NCBI GenBank assembly: GCA_036365515.1
Contig: CM070877.1
Span: 90,393,522 to 90,457,521 of the forward strand
Direction of reading: 5' to 3'
From: Torymus aiolomorphi
Lineage: Eukaryota > Arthropoda > Insecta > Hymenoptera > Torymidae
Length of the DNA stretch: 64,000 nucleotides
Shown: positions 32,231 through 43,197 of the stretch, piece by piece
Layout: the number at the start of each line of letters is the position of its first letter
How positions within the stretch are numbered: the stretch's first letter is position 1
Made by a program: the position numbers and the translations under genes
Notes under the pieces: model-generated
Told to the model about the DNA's origin: nothing
Databases searched by the model: none
What the model saw: only the letters and a program-made list of their open reading frames with translations

Positions 32231-35230
32231 CTACGGCGCCCTGCGGACGGCTGATCTGCTGTTCTCCTCTTCCCGTTTTTGGCGCAAGATCGCCTCCACG
32301 TAGGAGGCGACTTTCGCCCATTGTTGAGGACCTTGGTGCATCAGCCTGACTATATTGTCAGGTGATATGCAGCCAAGGTCCCTCTCTAGTGCCCCCCTTT
32401 CGACGCTCCACCTTCCGCATACGAAGAAGGTGTGGAACACGTCGTCCGGGAGGCCCTCACAATAGGCGCAGCCTGGCTCCGCGACTTTACCCATCTTATA
32501 TAGGTACGCGCGGAACAGGCCGTGCCCCGTCAAGAATTGGGTGAGGTAGTAATTTACCTCACCCTCTTTTCAAAACAGCCAGGTGTCCACTTGTGCGATC
32601 AGCCTGGCCGTCCATCTTCCTTTAGTGGAGGATTCCCACCGATGCTGCCAAGCCTGGATGGTGTTGGCCCTGGCCGTTCGGTGGGCCTCCACTACCTCAA
32701 GAGCAGGCTTCTGCTGATGGACGAAGCGTCTCTCCAGTGCAAGAAGGTCGATGGGTATTACCCCAGCAACTACTAATATCGCGGGCTCGGAGACCGTGCG
32801 GTAAGAGTACGCGATCCGGAGTGCTGCTCTCCGTTGCACCGCGGCGAGATGCTTCCTGTGCACGTCTTTCCGCAGCGCATCGGCCCAGACCTCCGCTCCG
32901 TACAGCATGACGGCTTCGGCGGCACGCATGAGTAGGCGCCTTTCACAAGACCGGGGGCCGGTGGTATTGGCCATGAGCCTACTCAGCGAGGATGTTACTG
33001 CTGCCGCCTTTTCCGTCACTATGGTGAGGTGTTCCCTGAAGGTGAGCTTGTTATCAAGCGTCACCTCCAGGTACCTCACCGCACTCTTTGCCTGGACCGT
33101 TGCGTCTCCTACTTGAAAGGGGCACATGGTATTGATGTGCCTCTTCGTGACTAGCACGACCTCCGTCTTCTTTGTGGCTAATTCAAGCCCGTGATCCTCC
33201 AGCCAGGAGAAAACGCGACGCATTACCCGGTTGAGTAGCAGCCTCTGGCTACGATGACCACCGCTATGTCGTCAGCGTACCCAACCAGGAAGGTGCCCTC
33301 GGGCATTTCCATGCGGAGGATCCCGTCATAGAATACATTCCATATATCGGAACCCAGCATGGAGCCCTGAGCTGCCCCAGATGTTATTTCCCTCTTTATT
33401 GGCCCATCCTCCGTGTCGTAAGTTATCGAGCGGTCCCTCAGATAATCCCCAAGAATGCGTAAAAGATACGCGGGGATACGAAAGTCCCGCTCGAAAGCTT
33501 CCAGCGCCTTGTCCCACCTAACTGAGTTAAACGCGTTTTTAACGCCCAAGGTGGCCAGCAGACAAATAGGGCGAGAGTAATGGTTGCCTTGTTCCGTTGA
33601 CCTGGCGGCATTTACCACCTCCTGGATTGCGTCTACGGTTGACTTATCTCGCCTGCAGCCATACTGCCGCGGAGCCAGATCTCCGAACGCACTTATGGCT
33701 GCATGGAGGCGAGGTTTCAGCAGTTTCTCCAGGAGTTTTCCCGCCGTGTCTAGCATGCACAGCGGGCGGTAGGCCGACGGGCTGTCTGCTGGACCCTTGT
33801 CCTTGCTGATGAGGACAAGTCTCGCTGTCTTCCAGCGGGCAGGAAAAATGCCCGCCTTCAGGCAGGAGTTGTACATGTCCAGCAAGAGGCGCGGGTGACT
33901 GCCGCCGATGGCTTCCAGCAGCTCTGCTGGTAATCCATCCGGCCCCGGAGCTCTCTTATTACGCAAAGATTTTATTGCGATGGAGAGCTCCATGTTCGTA
34001 AACAGAGGAGTTTCGAACGGGCCGGATGTTGCTGGGCCATCCGGTCTCCTTGGGTGTTCGGGGAAAAGGGCACGTACGATGTTCGTGATCGTTTGCGCAT
34101 CTTTCGGCGCTGACGAACCGAAGGTCGCCAGCTTGCGCATAACGATCTTGTACCCGAATCCCCACGGATCGTGATCCATCTCTTCCCCCAGCTCTTTCCA
34201 GCATCGCTGCCGGCTGGACTTGATGGCCTTCTTTAGGGATTTCTTGGCCGCCTTGTACTCTGCGGCCAAGGGGGCTGCGTCGAGATCGCGTTTTCTGACC
34301 CTCTGCGTTCTGCGTCGCAAGTGCAGGCACGTCTTACGAAGGTCCGCGATGTCGTTCGTCCACCAGTAAGCAGGTCGTCTTGACCCACGTGTTGATTTCC
34401 TGGGAACCGTCTCCGCGCAGGCCTTTTCGATGACCTTCATGGTGTAATCGGTCACCATTTTTGCCCGCGCAGATAGCGGCAGCGATTCTGGGATCTCACG
34501 CAATGTTCGCTGTCCGTGTTCTATCGCCGTGGAAAACCTCTCGTAGTTCATGTTGGCGATGTTCCACCTGGGGGGGCCGCGCTTGTGCGAAAACGGAGCC
34601 GGTCTGCTATCACGCACACGGAACGTGATATACATGTGATCGCTTCCTGTTATAGTCCTCGATCACATGCCAGCTCTGGATTCGCCCGGCTAGGCGTTCG
34701 CTTGCCAGGGAGACGTCGATAATGGTCTCCCTGTATCCCGGTCGTCTGAAGGTCGACGTGGTACCTTTATTTAGTACCACGAGGTCTAGCCGACTGGCCA
34801 TATCCATAACCAGCCGGCCCCTACGATCCGACCGAGCTTCCCCCCACTCCGGGGCTTTAGCATTGAAGTCCCCGGCGATAATCAGCTCACCCTGCATCTC
34901 CCGTGTTGCATCCTCCAGGCCCTCCAGCTTGGCCTGGAAGTCGCTGATGGTCTGGTTTGGAGTGAGGTATACGCTTATGTAGTGAATTTGCTGGTGCCTC
35001 ACCCAAACAAAACCGCTGCCGCCGCCATGACCCGCAATGTGGATATTCTGCGGGTCACGGTTCCAGATGGCTGCGGTGCCCAGGTCATCGGCAAACCATC
35101 CTGGACCATCTCTGTTTCGATACTGTTCGCTGATTAGTACAATATCAGCGTTTTTCTCGAAACAGATCTGTTCCAGGAGGTCGTGAGCTGCCCTGCTCCT
35201 GTGCATATTACCCTGCAGAACTACTGTCAT
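32231..35230 (-). pseudogene. LINE-1 ORF2: APE endonuclease and reverse transcriptase (inactivated)
   Basis: The product would nick target DNA and prime reverse transcription there. Endonuclease (35230-34620): N-terminal QGNMHRS, catalytic block IIAGDFNAKAPEWGE, then TIIDVSLAS. A frameshift near 34640 splits the SDH box, which follows in the next frame as SDHMYITF. RT: LRNKRAPGPDGLPAELL, then SAYRPLCMLDTAGKLLEKLL, motif A LATLGVKNAFNSVRW, then GAAQGSMLGSDIWN and the active-site box GYADDIAVV. Motif A normally reads LDVKNAFN; here the Asp is Gly (codon 33544-33546), which should abolish polymerase activity. A second frameshift lies near 33235, and an in-frame TGA sits at 32570-32572. Past it are NYYLTQFLTGHGLFRAYL and a CxxC...H...C motif (AYCEGLPDDVFHTFFVC). 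Confidence 0.92.
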
Positions 35231-36498
35231 TCTTTCTTGGCATTTGCAAGTGCCTCTCGGAAGGCCCTACAAGCTCCTGACCCCGCCGTATGGTTGCGGG
35301 AATCAGGTTTGTCCGCTTGTTCTGGACACAGGAAGCAACGTGGGGTGGCATTACATCCTGCGATCATGTGGCCTTCCGCCCCGCAGCGATAGCATCGCTT
35401 GCTGCGGTCGGGCCCTTTGCAGTCCGGGCTAAGATGGCCGAAGCCCAGACATTTATAGCAACGGGTAACCGTGGCTCTCCTGCGGATCCTGCAGTTAACC
35501 CAGCCTATCTTTATGCAGGCGGTGGCCATTAGCTTTTCCGCAGCCGGTGTGTCCACCGTCACTATGGCCATCCGTTGTGCCCTCGCATTTGGCCTAGTCA
35601 AGACAGACTGCAGGAACCCCTTGTAGTCCTGCAGGTCTCTTTTTAAGGCCTCCACTACTTCCTCACTGGACGTGCAACTGTCGAGGTCTCTGATCTCCAG
35701 GACGACTCTGGGGATCAGTTCCCTAACAACGGTGCAGTCGTTTCCAGTAGCTTCTCTGAGTGCTTCTGAGAAGGCAGTTCTTGTTACTGAATTGCCTTCT
35801 TTCAGCTCGAGGAGTACCTGACCTGCTCTTGTTTGTCGAATGGATCGGATCTCTACTCCACTCTCTTCCGGCTTGACAGCCTTACGTATGGTGGACAGAA
35901 TGTCCGCATACGACTTGCCGTCTGCCGGTTGGAGCACGATCGTATCCGGCTTTGTTACCTTTTTCTCCTTCTTCTTTGTCTTCTGCTTCCTCTGCTGTTG
36001 TTGCGGCTGCTGTTTCTGTGGCTGCTGCTGCTGTTGTTTCGGCTGCTTCCGCCCTTTTCTACTTTTTACAGCAACCCAATCTTCCTTAGGGATATCCGCC
36101 TTTTTCTTCTTCACTTGCTTTTCCCCCGTATCCAGGCTAGGTGGGCTAGAGGCGCCTCGCTTCGTGCCGCCAAGTGGCTCGGGGCCAAGTGACCCTGTTG
36201 GTGTCCCCATACTTTCTACCAAGGACATCGTTCTTTGCCTCCTGGCTGGTGTGTAAGCCCTGGCTTGCTTAGCAGCACGTAGTTCCGTTTTCACGGCGCT
36301 TTCGAGCTGCTCCAGTTGGTCTACCATAACTGGCAACCCCTTTTTAATATCGTTTTTGATATTAGGCTGAGCTTTTAGCGCTTGCACCATAACCTTGAGG
36401 AGCGCTCGCATTTCTGCGAGCACCTTCTCCACCGCAGTCTGGCATACACCTTCTTTCTCCTTAGTTTGCTGGTTGTGTTGGGTGTTTGAATTCATCAT
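35227..36498 (-). CDS. LINE-1 ORF1: gag-like RNA-binding protein with three zinc knuckles
   Basis: An open 423-codon frame from an ATG at 36498. It should coat LINE RNA to form the transposition particle. Order: an N-terminal helical region with LEQLESAVKTELRAAKQAR (about residues 60-85), a Lys/Gln-rich linker with a polyglutamine stretch (about 150-170), a central RRM-like stretch with ADGKSYADILSTIRKAV, then three Cys/His knuckles near residues 345-400: CYKCLGFGHLSPDC, CYRCGAEGHMIAGC and a third starting CFLCPE. Its stop codon overlaps the ORF2 start as ATGA, the arrangement used for termination-reinitiation in related LINEs. It is intact although ORF2 is not, so the copy is probably fairly young. 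Confidence 0.88.
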   Translation of the reverse strand: MMNSNTQHNQQTKEKEGVCQTAVEKVLAEMRALLKVMVQALKAQPNIKNDIKKGLPVMVDQLEQLESAVKTELRAAKQARAYTPARRQRTMSLVESMGTPTGSLGPEPLGGTKRGASSPPSLDTGEKQVKKKKADIPKEDWVAVKSRKGRKQPKQQQQQPQKQQPQQQQRKQKTKKKEKKVTKPDTIVLQPADGKSYADILSTIRKAVKPEESGVEIRSIRQTRAGQVLLELKEGNSVTRTAFSEALREATGNDCTVVRELIPRVVLEIRDLDSCTSSEEVVEALKRDLQDYKGFLQSVLTRPNARAQRMAIVTVDTPAAEKLMATACIKIGWVNCRIRRRATVTRCYKCLGFGHLSPDCKGPDRSKRCYRCGAEGHMIAGCNATPRCFLCPEQADKPDSRNHTAGSGACRAFREALANAKKE

Positions 36499-37208
36499 GC
36501 ATAGGATATGTTGTTTAAGACGGTTCGCCCACTATAGGAGCCACACCTCGGTGTGGCTACTATCCCGGCCTATAAGGAACCCTAGTTATGGATGCCGAAG
36601 CCGAAAGGCGGTTTGTCGGATGGTCACTCCTATCGGCACCTAGTGACTCTACAAAAAGTTACGGGATAGGACCGCGCCATAATGAAACAAAGGTTTAACG
36701 TCACCCCTACCGAGTGGGCGATGTCGGGTGCGTCCCAACACCTGACCCAAACCTCGGGCTAGACGGTGTGCGATTTGCCCTACGCAACTTCGGGTATAAG
36801 GAAATACTGACCAGGTAATCCTTCAGACCTACGCCCAACAATGATTGCTTCAACCCCACCATTGGCTCCAGTCAGTGAGCACTAGAGCGGTCCTTCCACA
36901 TTGAACATGCGTTTATCAATAATAATAATAATAAACGCAGAGGTTAGGTATTGACATCTCGTGCCACCCCGGTTAGGGAGTTTACTACTCTCCCTTTGGC
37001 TAGTCTAGCGGGAATATCCACAATCCGTCGGCCGCAGCCCATTCGCACAATGCTCATTCATTCTGCCAATCTCACGATTTCTTTGTTCGCGACCGCTTAT
37101 TCATGATATTCACGGCTGACCAGACTATGCTGGCCGTTCCCCGATCCACAACCTCGGGACGCGCCCGGTAGCATAGAAAAATGCTCATCTATCGTTGGAT
37201 AGAACGCG
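36499..37208. other. LINE-1 5' UTR and inter-LINE spacer
   Basis: Just upstream of ORF1 is the hairpin GCCACACCTCGGTGTGGC (36539-36556). An (AAT)n stretch followed by AACGCAGAGG near 36920-36940 may be the tail of a lost, heavily truncated LINE. No gene is seen. Confidence 0.5.
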
Positions 37209-37223
37209 GGAATAATAATAATA

Positions 37224-37279
<56 letters not shown>

Positions 37280-37587
37280 TTTTTTTCCGTAGAGTTGGAG
37301 AATGCATTAACGCACCATAGGGGTGACATTCGGGTCCCATATCCCAGTGTGTGAGGCTCAGTCCTTCCAGCCTTTTCACCTCCGATGAGGTCGACGGGCT
37401 TGGAAGGAGAATACCTACTAAACTCCCACCTCCATATCCTAGACTTGTTTCTCCGCGCCGGCAGCCTATTCGGATTACTTCAGCGCGGTGTCCTTAATTC
37501 CGCAACGGGAATTATCCTAAGCTTATCTATTCTATCCAGCATTTTACGTGTTTAAGCTACCCACGTTTAATATGTTTGTTTCTACCC

Positions 37588-38420
37588 TTACCTCGCGCCC
37601 ACTATTCTAACATAGTCAACAAGGTGTTCTTTCTCGCGAAGCACGCTCTCTACGAAATTCGCGAATGCGTCCCAATATTCTTTCTTTCTGACCGCCGCGT
37701 CGATTATAGAGTCTGGTGTTATACGCCCCACTATGCGCTCTAGTTCGATTCTTTTATCCGTCCATTTTCGGCACACGAAGGTGTGCTCCGCGTTATCACT
37801 AGCTGCCTGACAGTACACGCATGCAGGACTTCGTACCTTGCCCGTCTTGTGAAGATAGGCGAGGAAGAACCCGTATGCATCCACGGACGTATCCGCCCAA
37901 TGAGTATGCGTGTCCACTTTCCTTTTACGGTATATAACGCGCATCCCCTCAGCCGAAATGTCTTCCGCTGTCCAGCGGTTGCACCCTAATCTTTTCATTT
38001 CATCGTGCCCACTACAGATCATGAGGCTGAATACGTCCGTATTCAGCTTAGTGGGATTAAACTTGAATTCTTTTGATACAGACTGTCGTTCTCGGGATTC
38101 CGATTGCTGTTGTATCGAGAAAGAGATATACTGAATGTCGCTTGCGGTAAAGCCCTCTAGCACCCTCCAGTCTTTTACTCTACAAACTAGTCCCTCCGAT
38201 GCCAGTGAGACATCGATTATCGTCTGTCTATACCCTGGTCTCCTGAAAGTCGTCGTTGTGTCTCTATTAAGCACAGTGAGCCCAGTTCTTGCTGCCATCT
38301 CTATTACAGCCTTATCTCTCGTGTCTGTCTCCTCGCCTCATTCAGCGGCTTTCGCGTTGAGGTCTCCTCCCACGATTACGTGCCCCGAGCATTCCCGAAT
38401 GTCATCCTCGAGCGCGCATA
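37588..38420 (-). pseudogene. LINE-2 ORF2 remnant: endonuclease end joined to C-terminal zinc motif
   Basis: The frame from 38298 reads LTVLNRDTTTTFRRPGYRQT, the end of the APE endonuclease (compare TTSTFRRPGYRETIIDVSLA in LINE-1), then SFSIQQQ at the SDH region. About 40 residues later it is already in the C-terminal part: FFLAYLHKTGKVRSPACVYC with TFVCRKW. All RT motifs (PDGLP, motif A, YADD) are missing, so roughly 2 kb were lost without breaking the frame. More endonuclease (GDLNAKAAE) is readable upstream to about 38420 past a stop. Confidence 0.85.
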
Positions 38421-38502
38421 CTTACGCCCTAAACGCCTCGCGGTTTTCGCTTGAGGTAGCAGCTAAAGTATGTTACACCCCTGCTTTTAATCCAGGCGTA
38501 CC

Positions 38503-39819
38503 CTATTCCTCGTCCTTTTTTCTCCTGCCATTTTCAGGCTGCAGTTTTATCTTTTCTAGGGCTAGTTTTAACGCCCGGCACTTTGCTGTCACTAGGATGT
38601 GCTTTCGCTCAGCAATATTTACTGCCATTTCAGTACATAACGCGCAGTGCGGTTCGTTCTCACAATTTTCCGCTAGATGCTCCGTTTGCCCACACTTGTA
38701 GCACATCTTCGAGCTATCAATTCCCTTGCAGTCCCTTGCATGGTGTCCGTAACCCAGGCACCTGAAGTATCTGACTAGAGGAATCCAGCGCCGTACCCTA
38801 CAGATTACCCAACGTACCTTAAGTTTGCTATTCTTAAGTAGCTTTAGCGCCTCCGCCTCCTGCACCGTAGCTATCGCCAAGCGTTGGCATCTCTTATTTG
38901 CATGGGTTAGGCGAATCATGAGCTCGACTCCTACACCTGCCTGAGCTATCGCCTGTCGCACTTCGTCCTCCGTTGTGCATACGTCCATTTCGTGGATCTC
39001 TAGGGTTGTTTTGGGGGTGCGGTCACGACATTGGCTGCGTCAGATCCTACAGCTCGTCTAACTTCGTCACTGAATTGGGTCCTATTTTGCGTGGACTGCA
39101 GCTCTAATAGTATCTGCCCTCTTCGGGTACACCTAATTGTTTTGAATAAGGTCTGAGTTGTGGATGGGTCCACAGCATCCTTAATCCTCTGTAGCACCTT
39201 CGCGTAAGTTTTACCTTCTGCTGGTTTGACCAGCACCGATTCGGCCCGCGGCCGGCGGCTTTTGTTGCTACTGCCTTGCTTCTCCATAGTTCGTGCTTCT
39301 GCCATCGTGGCTGGAGGTTTTTGCCCTTTGTTTCCTTTCTACTTTTCCTCCCGTGATGATACGACCTGCCCAGTGTTCCCCTCTGGCAAGCGAAAGAGTG
39401 GAGTCCTAGGAGGGTCCACTTCTTTATCCTGTCTTGTAACTTCTTTGTGTTTTTTCCGGCTGGATCCATCTGACTTTCGGGGCTGATTACGTCTGCAGCC
39501 CTGTGCTTGATGTTTTGCCTATCCTTCAGATGTCGGCAGTCGGTTGGTGTGGTCCGCCGTGACTCTACAAGGGAGTTCAAAGCTTCTTGCAGTGTTGGGA
39601 GTCCTTCTTTTATAGTCTTGTTTACATTCTTCTGCAGCAAGGTGGATTCTACCATCGCACTTGATGAACTTATCCATCGTCTGGATATATTCCTCTATGC
39701 TCTTTTTTTCTGCTGCTATTGTTCGTCGAGTCTCTCTGTAGCATCCGCGCTCGCTGGAGTACTACTGGGATCCTGTGCGTGTGCGTTTTTAAATTTGTTC
39801 TTCATCATATATATATATG
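38503..39819 (-). pseudogene. LINE-2 ORF1: zinc-knuckle gag-like protein, frameshifted
   Basis: Three overlapping pieces (39819-39104, 39305-39000, 38988-38503) make up one ORF1. The N-terminal part is Lys/Arg-rich; the centre has LVKPAEGKTYAKVLQRIKDA, homologous to ADGKSYADILSTIRKAV of LINE-1; the C-terminal piece has CLGYGHHARDC, CYKCGQTEHLAENC and CALC. Frameshifts lie near 39290 and 38995, and a stop lies in the first 40 codons. Confidence 0.85.
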
Positions 39820-40040
39820 TTTCGAAAACCGGTACTTTTGAGGATCTATATTTTTTTTCTCCAGAGTTCGTATATGCTTGACTAAAGAAATAACTCCCCC
39901 TCTGCGTTGAAGGTATTAATATAAATCCTCAAAAGTACCGTTTCATACCGAAGAAATTTCGAGGATGTCCTCAAAAGTCCGAAAAATCCTCAATGTATCG
40001 AATCCGTGCTGACATAGATCCTCAAAAGCTGCATTTGATA
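39820..40040. other. short spacer with repeated TCCTCAAAAG words
   Basis: ATCCTCAAAAGTACCG and close variants (GTCCTCAAAAGTCCG, ATCCTCAAAAGCTGC) occur several times between 39915 and 40035, with an inverted form TACTTTTGAGGAT at 39832. It is a small degenerate repeat and non-coding. Confidence 0.5.
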
Positions 40041-41679
40041 TACAAGGTGTCCCATTTTAATCGCCCCAGGCAAATATCTTGAAAAGTATGAGAGATGGAA
40101 AAAAACTTTAAAAACAAAAGTTGTAGGGTGCAAAGGGGGTCAGCTAATGGTAACAACGACTTTGACCTTGAACTCTATTTTCAAGGTTATTTCAAGGTCA
40201 AAGTGATTTTTCAAAATGAGAATCCCTACTTTCGACCCCGGAAATGGAAAGATCAGAAAATTTTACGTTCAGAAAGGTCTGATATGTTGGGGTTTCAAGG
40301 TCAACCAGCTAATTTAATGAGGTCGACCTGGGAATACCTCTAGGAAGGACAAAATTAAACTTGACGTTCAAGGTCATTTTAAGGTAAGTTGATTTTATAA
40401 AATGGAACCCCTTATTTTTGACCCTGGAAATGGAAAGAGCGGAAGAATTTACGTCCGAATATGACCTTGACCTCGACCTTGACTTTAACCGTGATCTGGA
40501 AGGTTAATTTAAGGTCAAGTCGATTTTTTTAAAATCCCCTTATTTTTAACCACGGAAATGGAAAGAGAAGAAAATTTTACGTTCAGATATGTACCGTCAT
40601 ATGGTGTCAAAGTTGGCCCACCGGGTCAATTAAGGGTCAAATCGTGCTTGAGGTCAATTGGGGTCAAATTAATTTTTTTAATCTGGTGTGTTCTTACTTT
40701 TGTCAGCGTAACTCTGAAGGATTTTTGGGATTAATTTTCGGTATGAAAAGGTACTTTTCTTCTTGTTCTTTCTTGGTTAGGTTGGCACCATTGAAATGTA
40801 CGGCTACGTCAAATGATATTTTTTAAGTACGAGTGACCGATTACTTTAAGGTAGTTATGAGGCGATGATTTAATGGTTTTGTTATGAATCAATTATAAAT
40901 ATTCGAATTCTTTAGTTTGGTCAATTTGGGAATATTTTCATTTTTACATTGGGTAATGCTAATGTCGAGGGTAGCTTTCTAATTTTCGATTCATTTGAGG
41001 GAGAAAAAATACTTTTAGATTCCTAAGTAACTCATAAAAACAGTGAAATCCACTTCAAAAAAATTAATTTATTTATTATTACCCTTAATTGACCCCAGAG
41101 GGCCAACTTTGACACCATATGACGGTACATATCTGAACGTAAAATTTTCTTCTCTTTCCATTTCCGAGGTCAAAAATAAGGGGATTTTAAAAAAATCGAC
41201 TTGACCTTAAAATAACCTTCCAGATCACGGTTAAAGTCAAGGTCGAGGTCAAGGTCATATTCGGACGTAAATTCTTCCGCTCTTTCCGTTTCCGGGGTCA
41301 AAAATAAGGGGTTCCATTTTATAAAATCAACTTACCTTAAAATGACCTTGAACGTCAAGGTCAATTTTTTCCTTCCTAGAGGTATTCCCAGGTCGACCTC
41401 ATTAAATTAGCTGGTTGACCTTGAAACCCCAACATATTCGACCTTTCTGAACGTAAAATTTTCTGCTCTTTCCATTTCCGGGGTCGAAAGTAGGGGTCCT
41501 CATTCAAAAAAATCACTTTGACCTTGAAATAACCTTGAAAATAGAGTTCAAGGTCAAAGTCGTTGTTACCATTAGCTGACCCCCTTTGCACCCTACAACT
41601 TTTATATTTAAAGTTTTTTCCATCTCCCATACTTTTCAAGATATTTGCCTGGGGCGATTAAAATGGGACACCTTGTATA
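40041..41679. mobile_element. foldback element, 1.64 kb, arms about 600 bp, rich in TCAAGGTCA
   Basis: TACAAGGTGTCCCATTTTAA at 40041 is mirrored by the right end GGGACACCTTGTA ending at 41679; TA lies at both edges. The arms pair from 40041 to about 40650 and from about 41083 to 41679. The loop is about 430 bp with no gene. The 82-codon (+) and 87-codon (-) frames at 40095 and 41376 are the same arm sequence read from either side. AAGGTCA and its complement occur many times in each arm. Confidence 0.88.
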
Positions 41680-41751
41680 TATGCCAAATCCGGTGTTATT
41701 AATTAAAGGTAATTAATAAAACAACACCATTTTTATTTTTATCCGTCGACG

Positions 41752-41782
41752 TTTCGGACAATTTATTTTTGTCCCTCTTCAG
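41752..41782 (-). ncRNA. hammerhead-ribozyme-like motif of PLE-A, left end
   Basis: On the minus strand: box CTGAAGA (41782-41776), a hairpin closed by GGAC/GTCC around AAAATAAATT, then box GAAAC. These are the two conserved boxes and stem II of hammerhead ribozymes reported in Penelope-like elements. A proper cleavage triplet after the GTCGAC palindrome is not evident, so activity is uncertain. Confidence 0.45.
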
Positions 41783-42229
41783 GAATCTAATATATATAAC
41801 CGTAGTTAATATTATTTTAATAATTTCCAACTGAGAAATATTTTACACACGAAATAAATAAAACCGATTACTAACTTACAATCAAATGTTAATAGTCCAA
41901 GTGTTACGTGGAAAACAGTCCACCCGTCAATAGTAACATAAACCATTATTTCTCTTTATATAGTCTAATCGTTAAATAAGTGTGTGTAATAAAAGGTGTG
42001 AACGTACATAAATAAGACAGTATATGTAAGTAGGTGGGGCATAGCCCACTAACAGAGTTCGAGAACGGGAAGAGGTATTAGGCAAACACGTTTTCGAATA
42101 CGAGGGATAGTGTACGGCACATAGCTCTACTAATCATATGCTCCTAGTACCTGCTCGTCTACAATACTCAGTTATTCTAATTCTAAGAGGACAAAAATTC
42201 GACTTTATTAATAAAAATACTGTATTCCT

Positions 42230-43184
42230 TTGGTAATTTTGTAATTTCAAATTGTTTATTCATAAAATTTTTTTGCGTATGTATATATAAAGCTTCTGTG
42301 AACAATTTTTTACCAGTGTTGAATTCTGTAATTAAAATTTTTACGTCTTGAAAATTGATATTATGTGAGTTCTCTGTTTTATGAATAAATAATGAAGAAT
42401 TTTTATCCCCATCACAGTATTTTTTTATGATGTTCTTTTATTCTAACGCCTAGACGTCTACATGTCTGTCCTACATAGGACGCATTACAATTTTCACAAT
42501 TAATTTTATAAATAACATTAGACTTATTATATTTTTTATTCTTATCCTTGCCAAATATTATAAAATTATTCATTTATTATTCATGCTAAATACTACATTT
42601 GTGTTAAGGCGTTTAAAAAAATTTTTTGTGAAGCCTTCTAATTCTTTAACAAAAGGTAAACTTATAAAAGTCTTATTAACACTAATAATTCCATGTGAGG
42701 AACTAGACGTCGAGTAAATCTTTTTTAATCTTTTTTTTATATAGAAGTTAAGTAAATCTAGTGGATAATTATTATATTTTAAGACATCTTTAATGAAAAA
42801 AATATTTTTTTGTGAAAGGATTTATGCGACAGCTTTATTGCCCGATCAACCAATCTATAAATAATCGCAATTTTATTCACCAAAGGATGGTGAGAATTAA
42901 AATTGAGATATCTGCCAGAGAAAGTAGGTTTTCTATACCAAATCGTTATAATATGTCTATGATCATGAATCTTTATTTTTAAATCAAGAAAACTAATACT
43001 ATTGTTTTTGAATCTTTCTACTGTAAACTGAAAGTTTTTATCATACAAATTAAAGACGTCTAAGGTATGTTCTATGTCATTTTTTTGTAGGCATAATATA
43101 ATATCATCTACATACCGAAAATAAAACAAAGGCTTGGACTGTAATTTGTTTATTTATACAATGTAATTCTAGATCCTCCATAAT
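42230..43184 (-). pseudogene. PLE-A inverted copy: C-terminal RT and GIY-YIG endonuclease
   Basis: Minus strand: FYFRYVDDIILC (RT active site, near 43110), then NNSISFLDLKI and GRYLNFNSHHPLVNKIAII. After a frameshift near 42780 it has INCENCNASYVGQT (the CxxC-GIY-YIG region near 42480). It lacks the N-terminal half, continuing only in the 49563-49609 piece. It matches the forward PLE-A closely but has its own frameshifts near 42435 and 42780. Confidence 0.85.
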
Positions 43185-43197
43185 AATATCAAATAAA
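43185..43197 (+). repeat. target-site duplication of PLE-B, left copy
   Basis: AATATCAAATAAA here and AATATCAGATAAA at 49563-49575 (one mismatch) flank PLE-B. Both sit in the same spot of the PLE-A reverse transcriptase (LSDIV region). Confidence 0.7.

Larger units (their letters stand above)
31878..36660 (-). mobile_element. R1-clade LINE, nearly full length (LINE-1)
   Basis: Read on the minus strand: 5' UTR (to about 36660), ORF1 with zinc knuckles, ORF2 with APE endonuclease, RT and a C-terminal Cys/His motif, a 3' UTR, then a tail of A's followed by TTA/TAA triplets (31878-31930). ORF1 and ORF2 overlap by ATGA. ORF1 is open; ORF2 carries two frameshifts, one stop and a catalytic substitution. 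Domain order and the three CCHC boxes fit the R1 clade (the group of R1, TRAS, SART and Waldo elements). Confidence 0.9.
37209..39819 (-). mobile_element. R1-clade LINE with internal deletion (LINE-2)
   Basis: Minus strand: ORF1 begins near 39817 (MMKNKFKNAHAQDPSS), a shortened ORF2 follows, then a 3' UTR and an (AAT)n-plus-A tail at 37209-37288. It is a different family from LINE-1, with a clearly different ORF1 and 3' UTR, but the same clade. The RT region is entirely absent. Confidence 0.85.

Noticed and set aside
35833..36256. Cys/Phe/Leu-rich plus-strand frames of 119-138 codons, membrane-protein-like
   Set aside because: Antisense of the Gln/Lys-rich linker of LINE-1 ORF1.
40095..41639. 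Paired 82- and 87-codon frames starting MEKNFKNK or similar
   Set aside because: They are the two arms of one foldback; the apparent conservation is only the inverted repeat.
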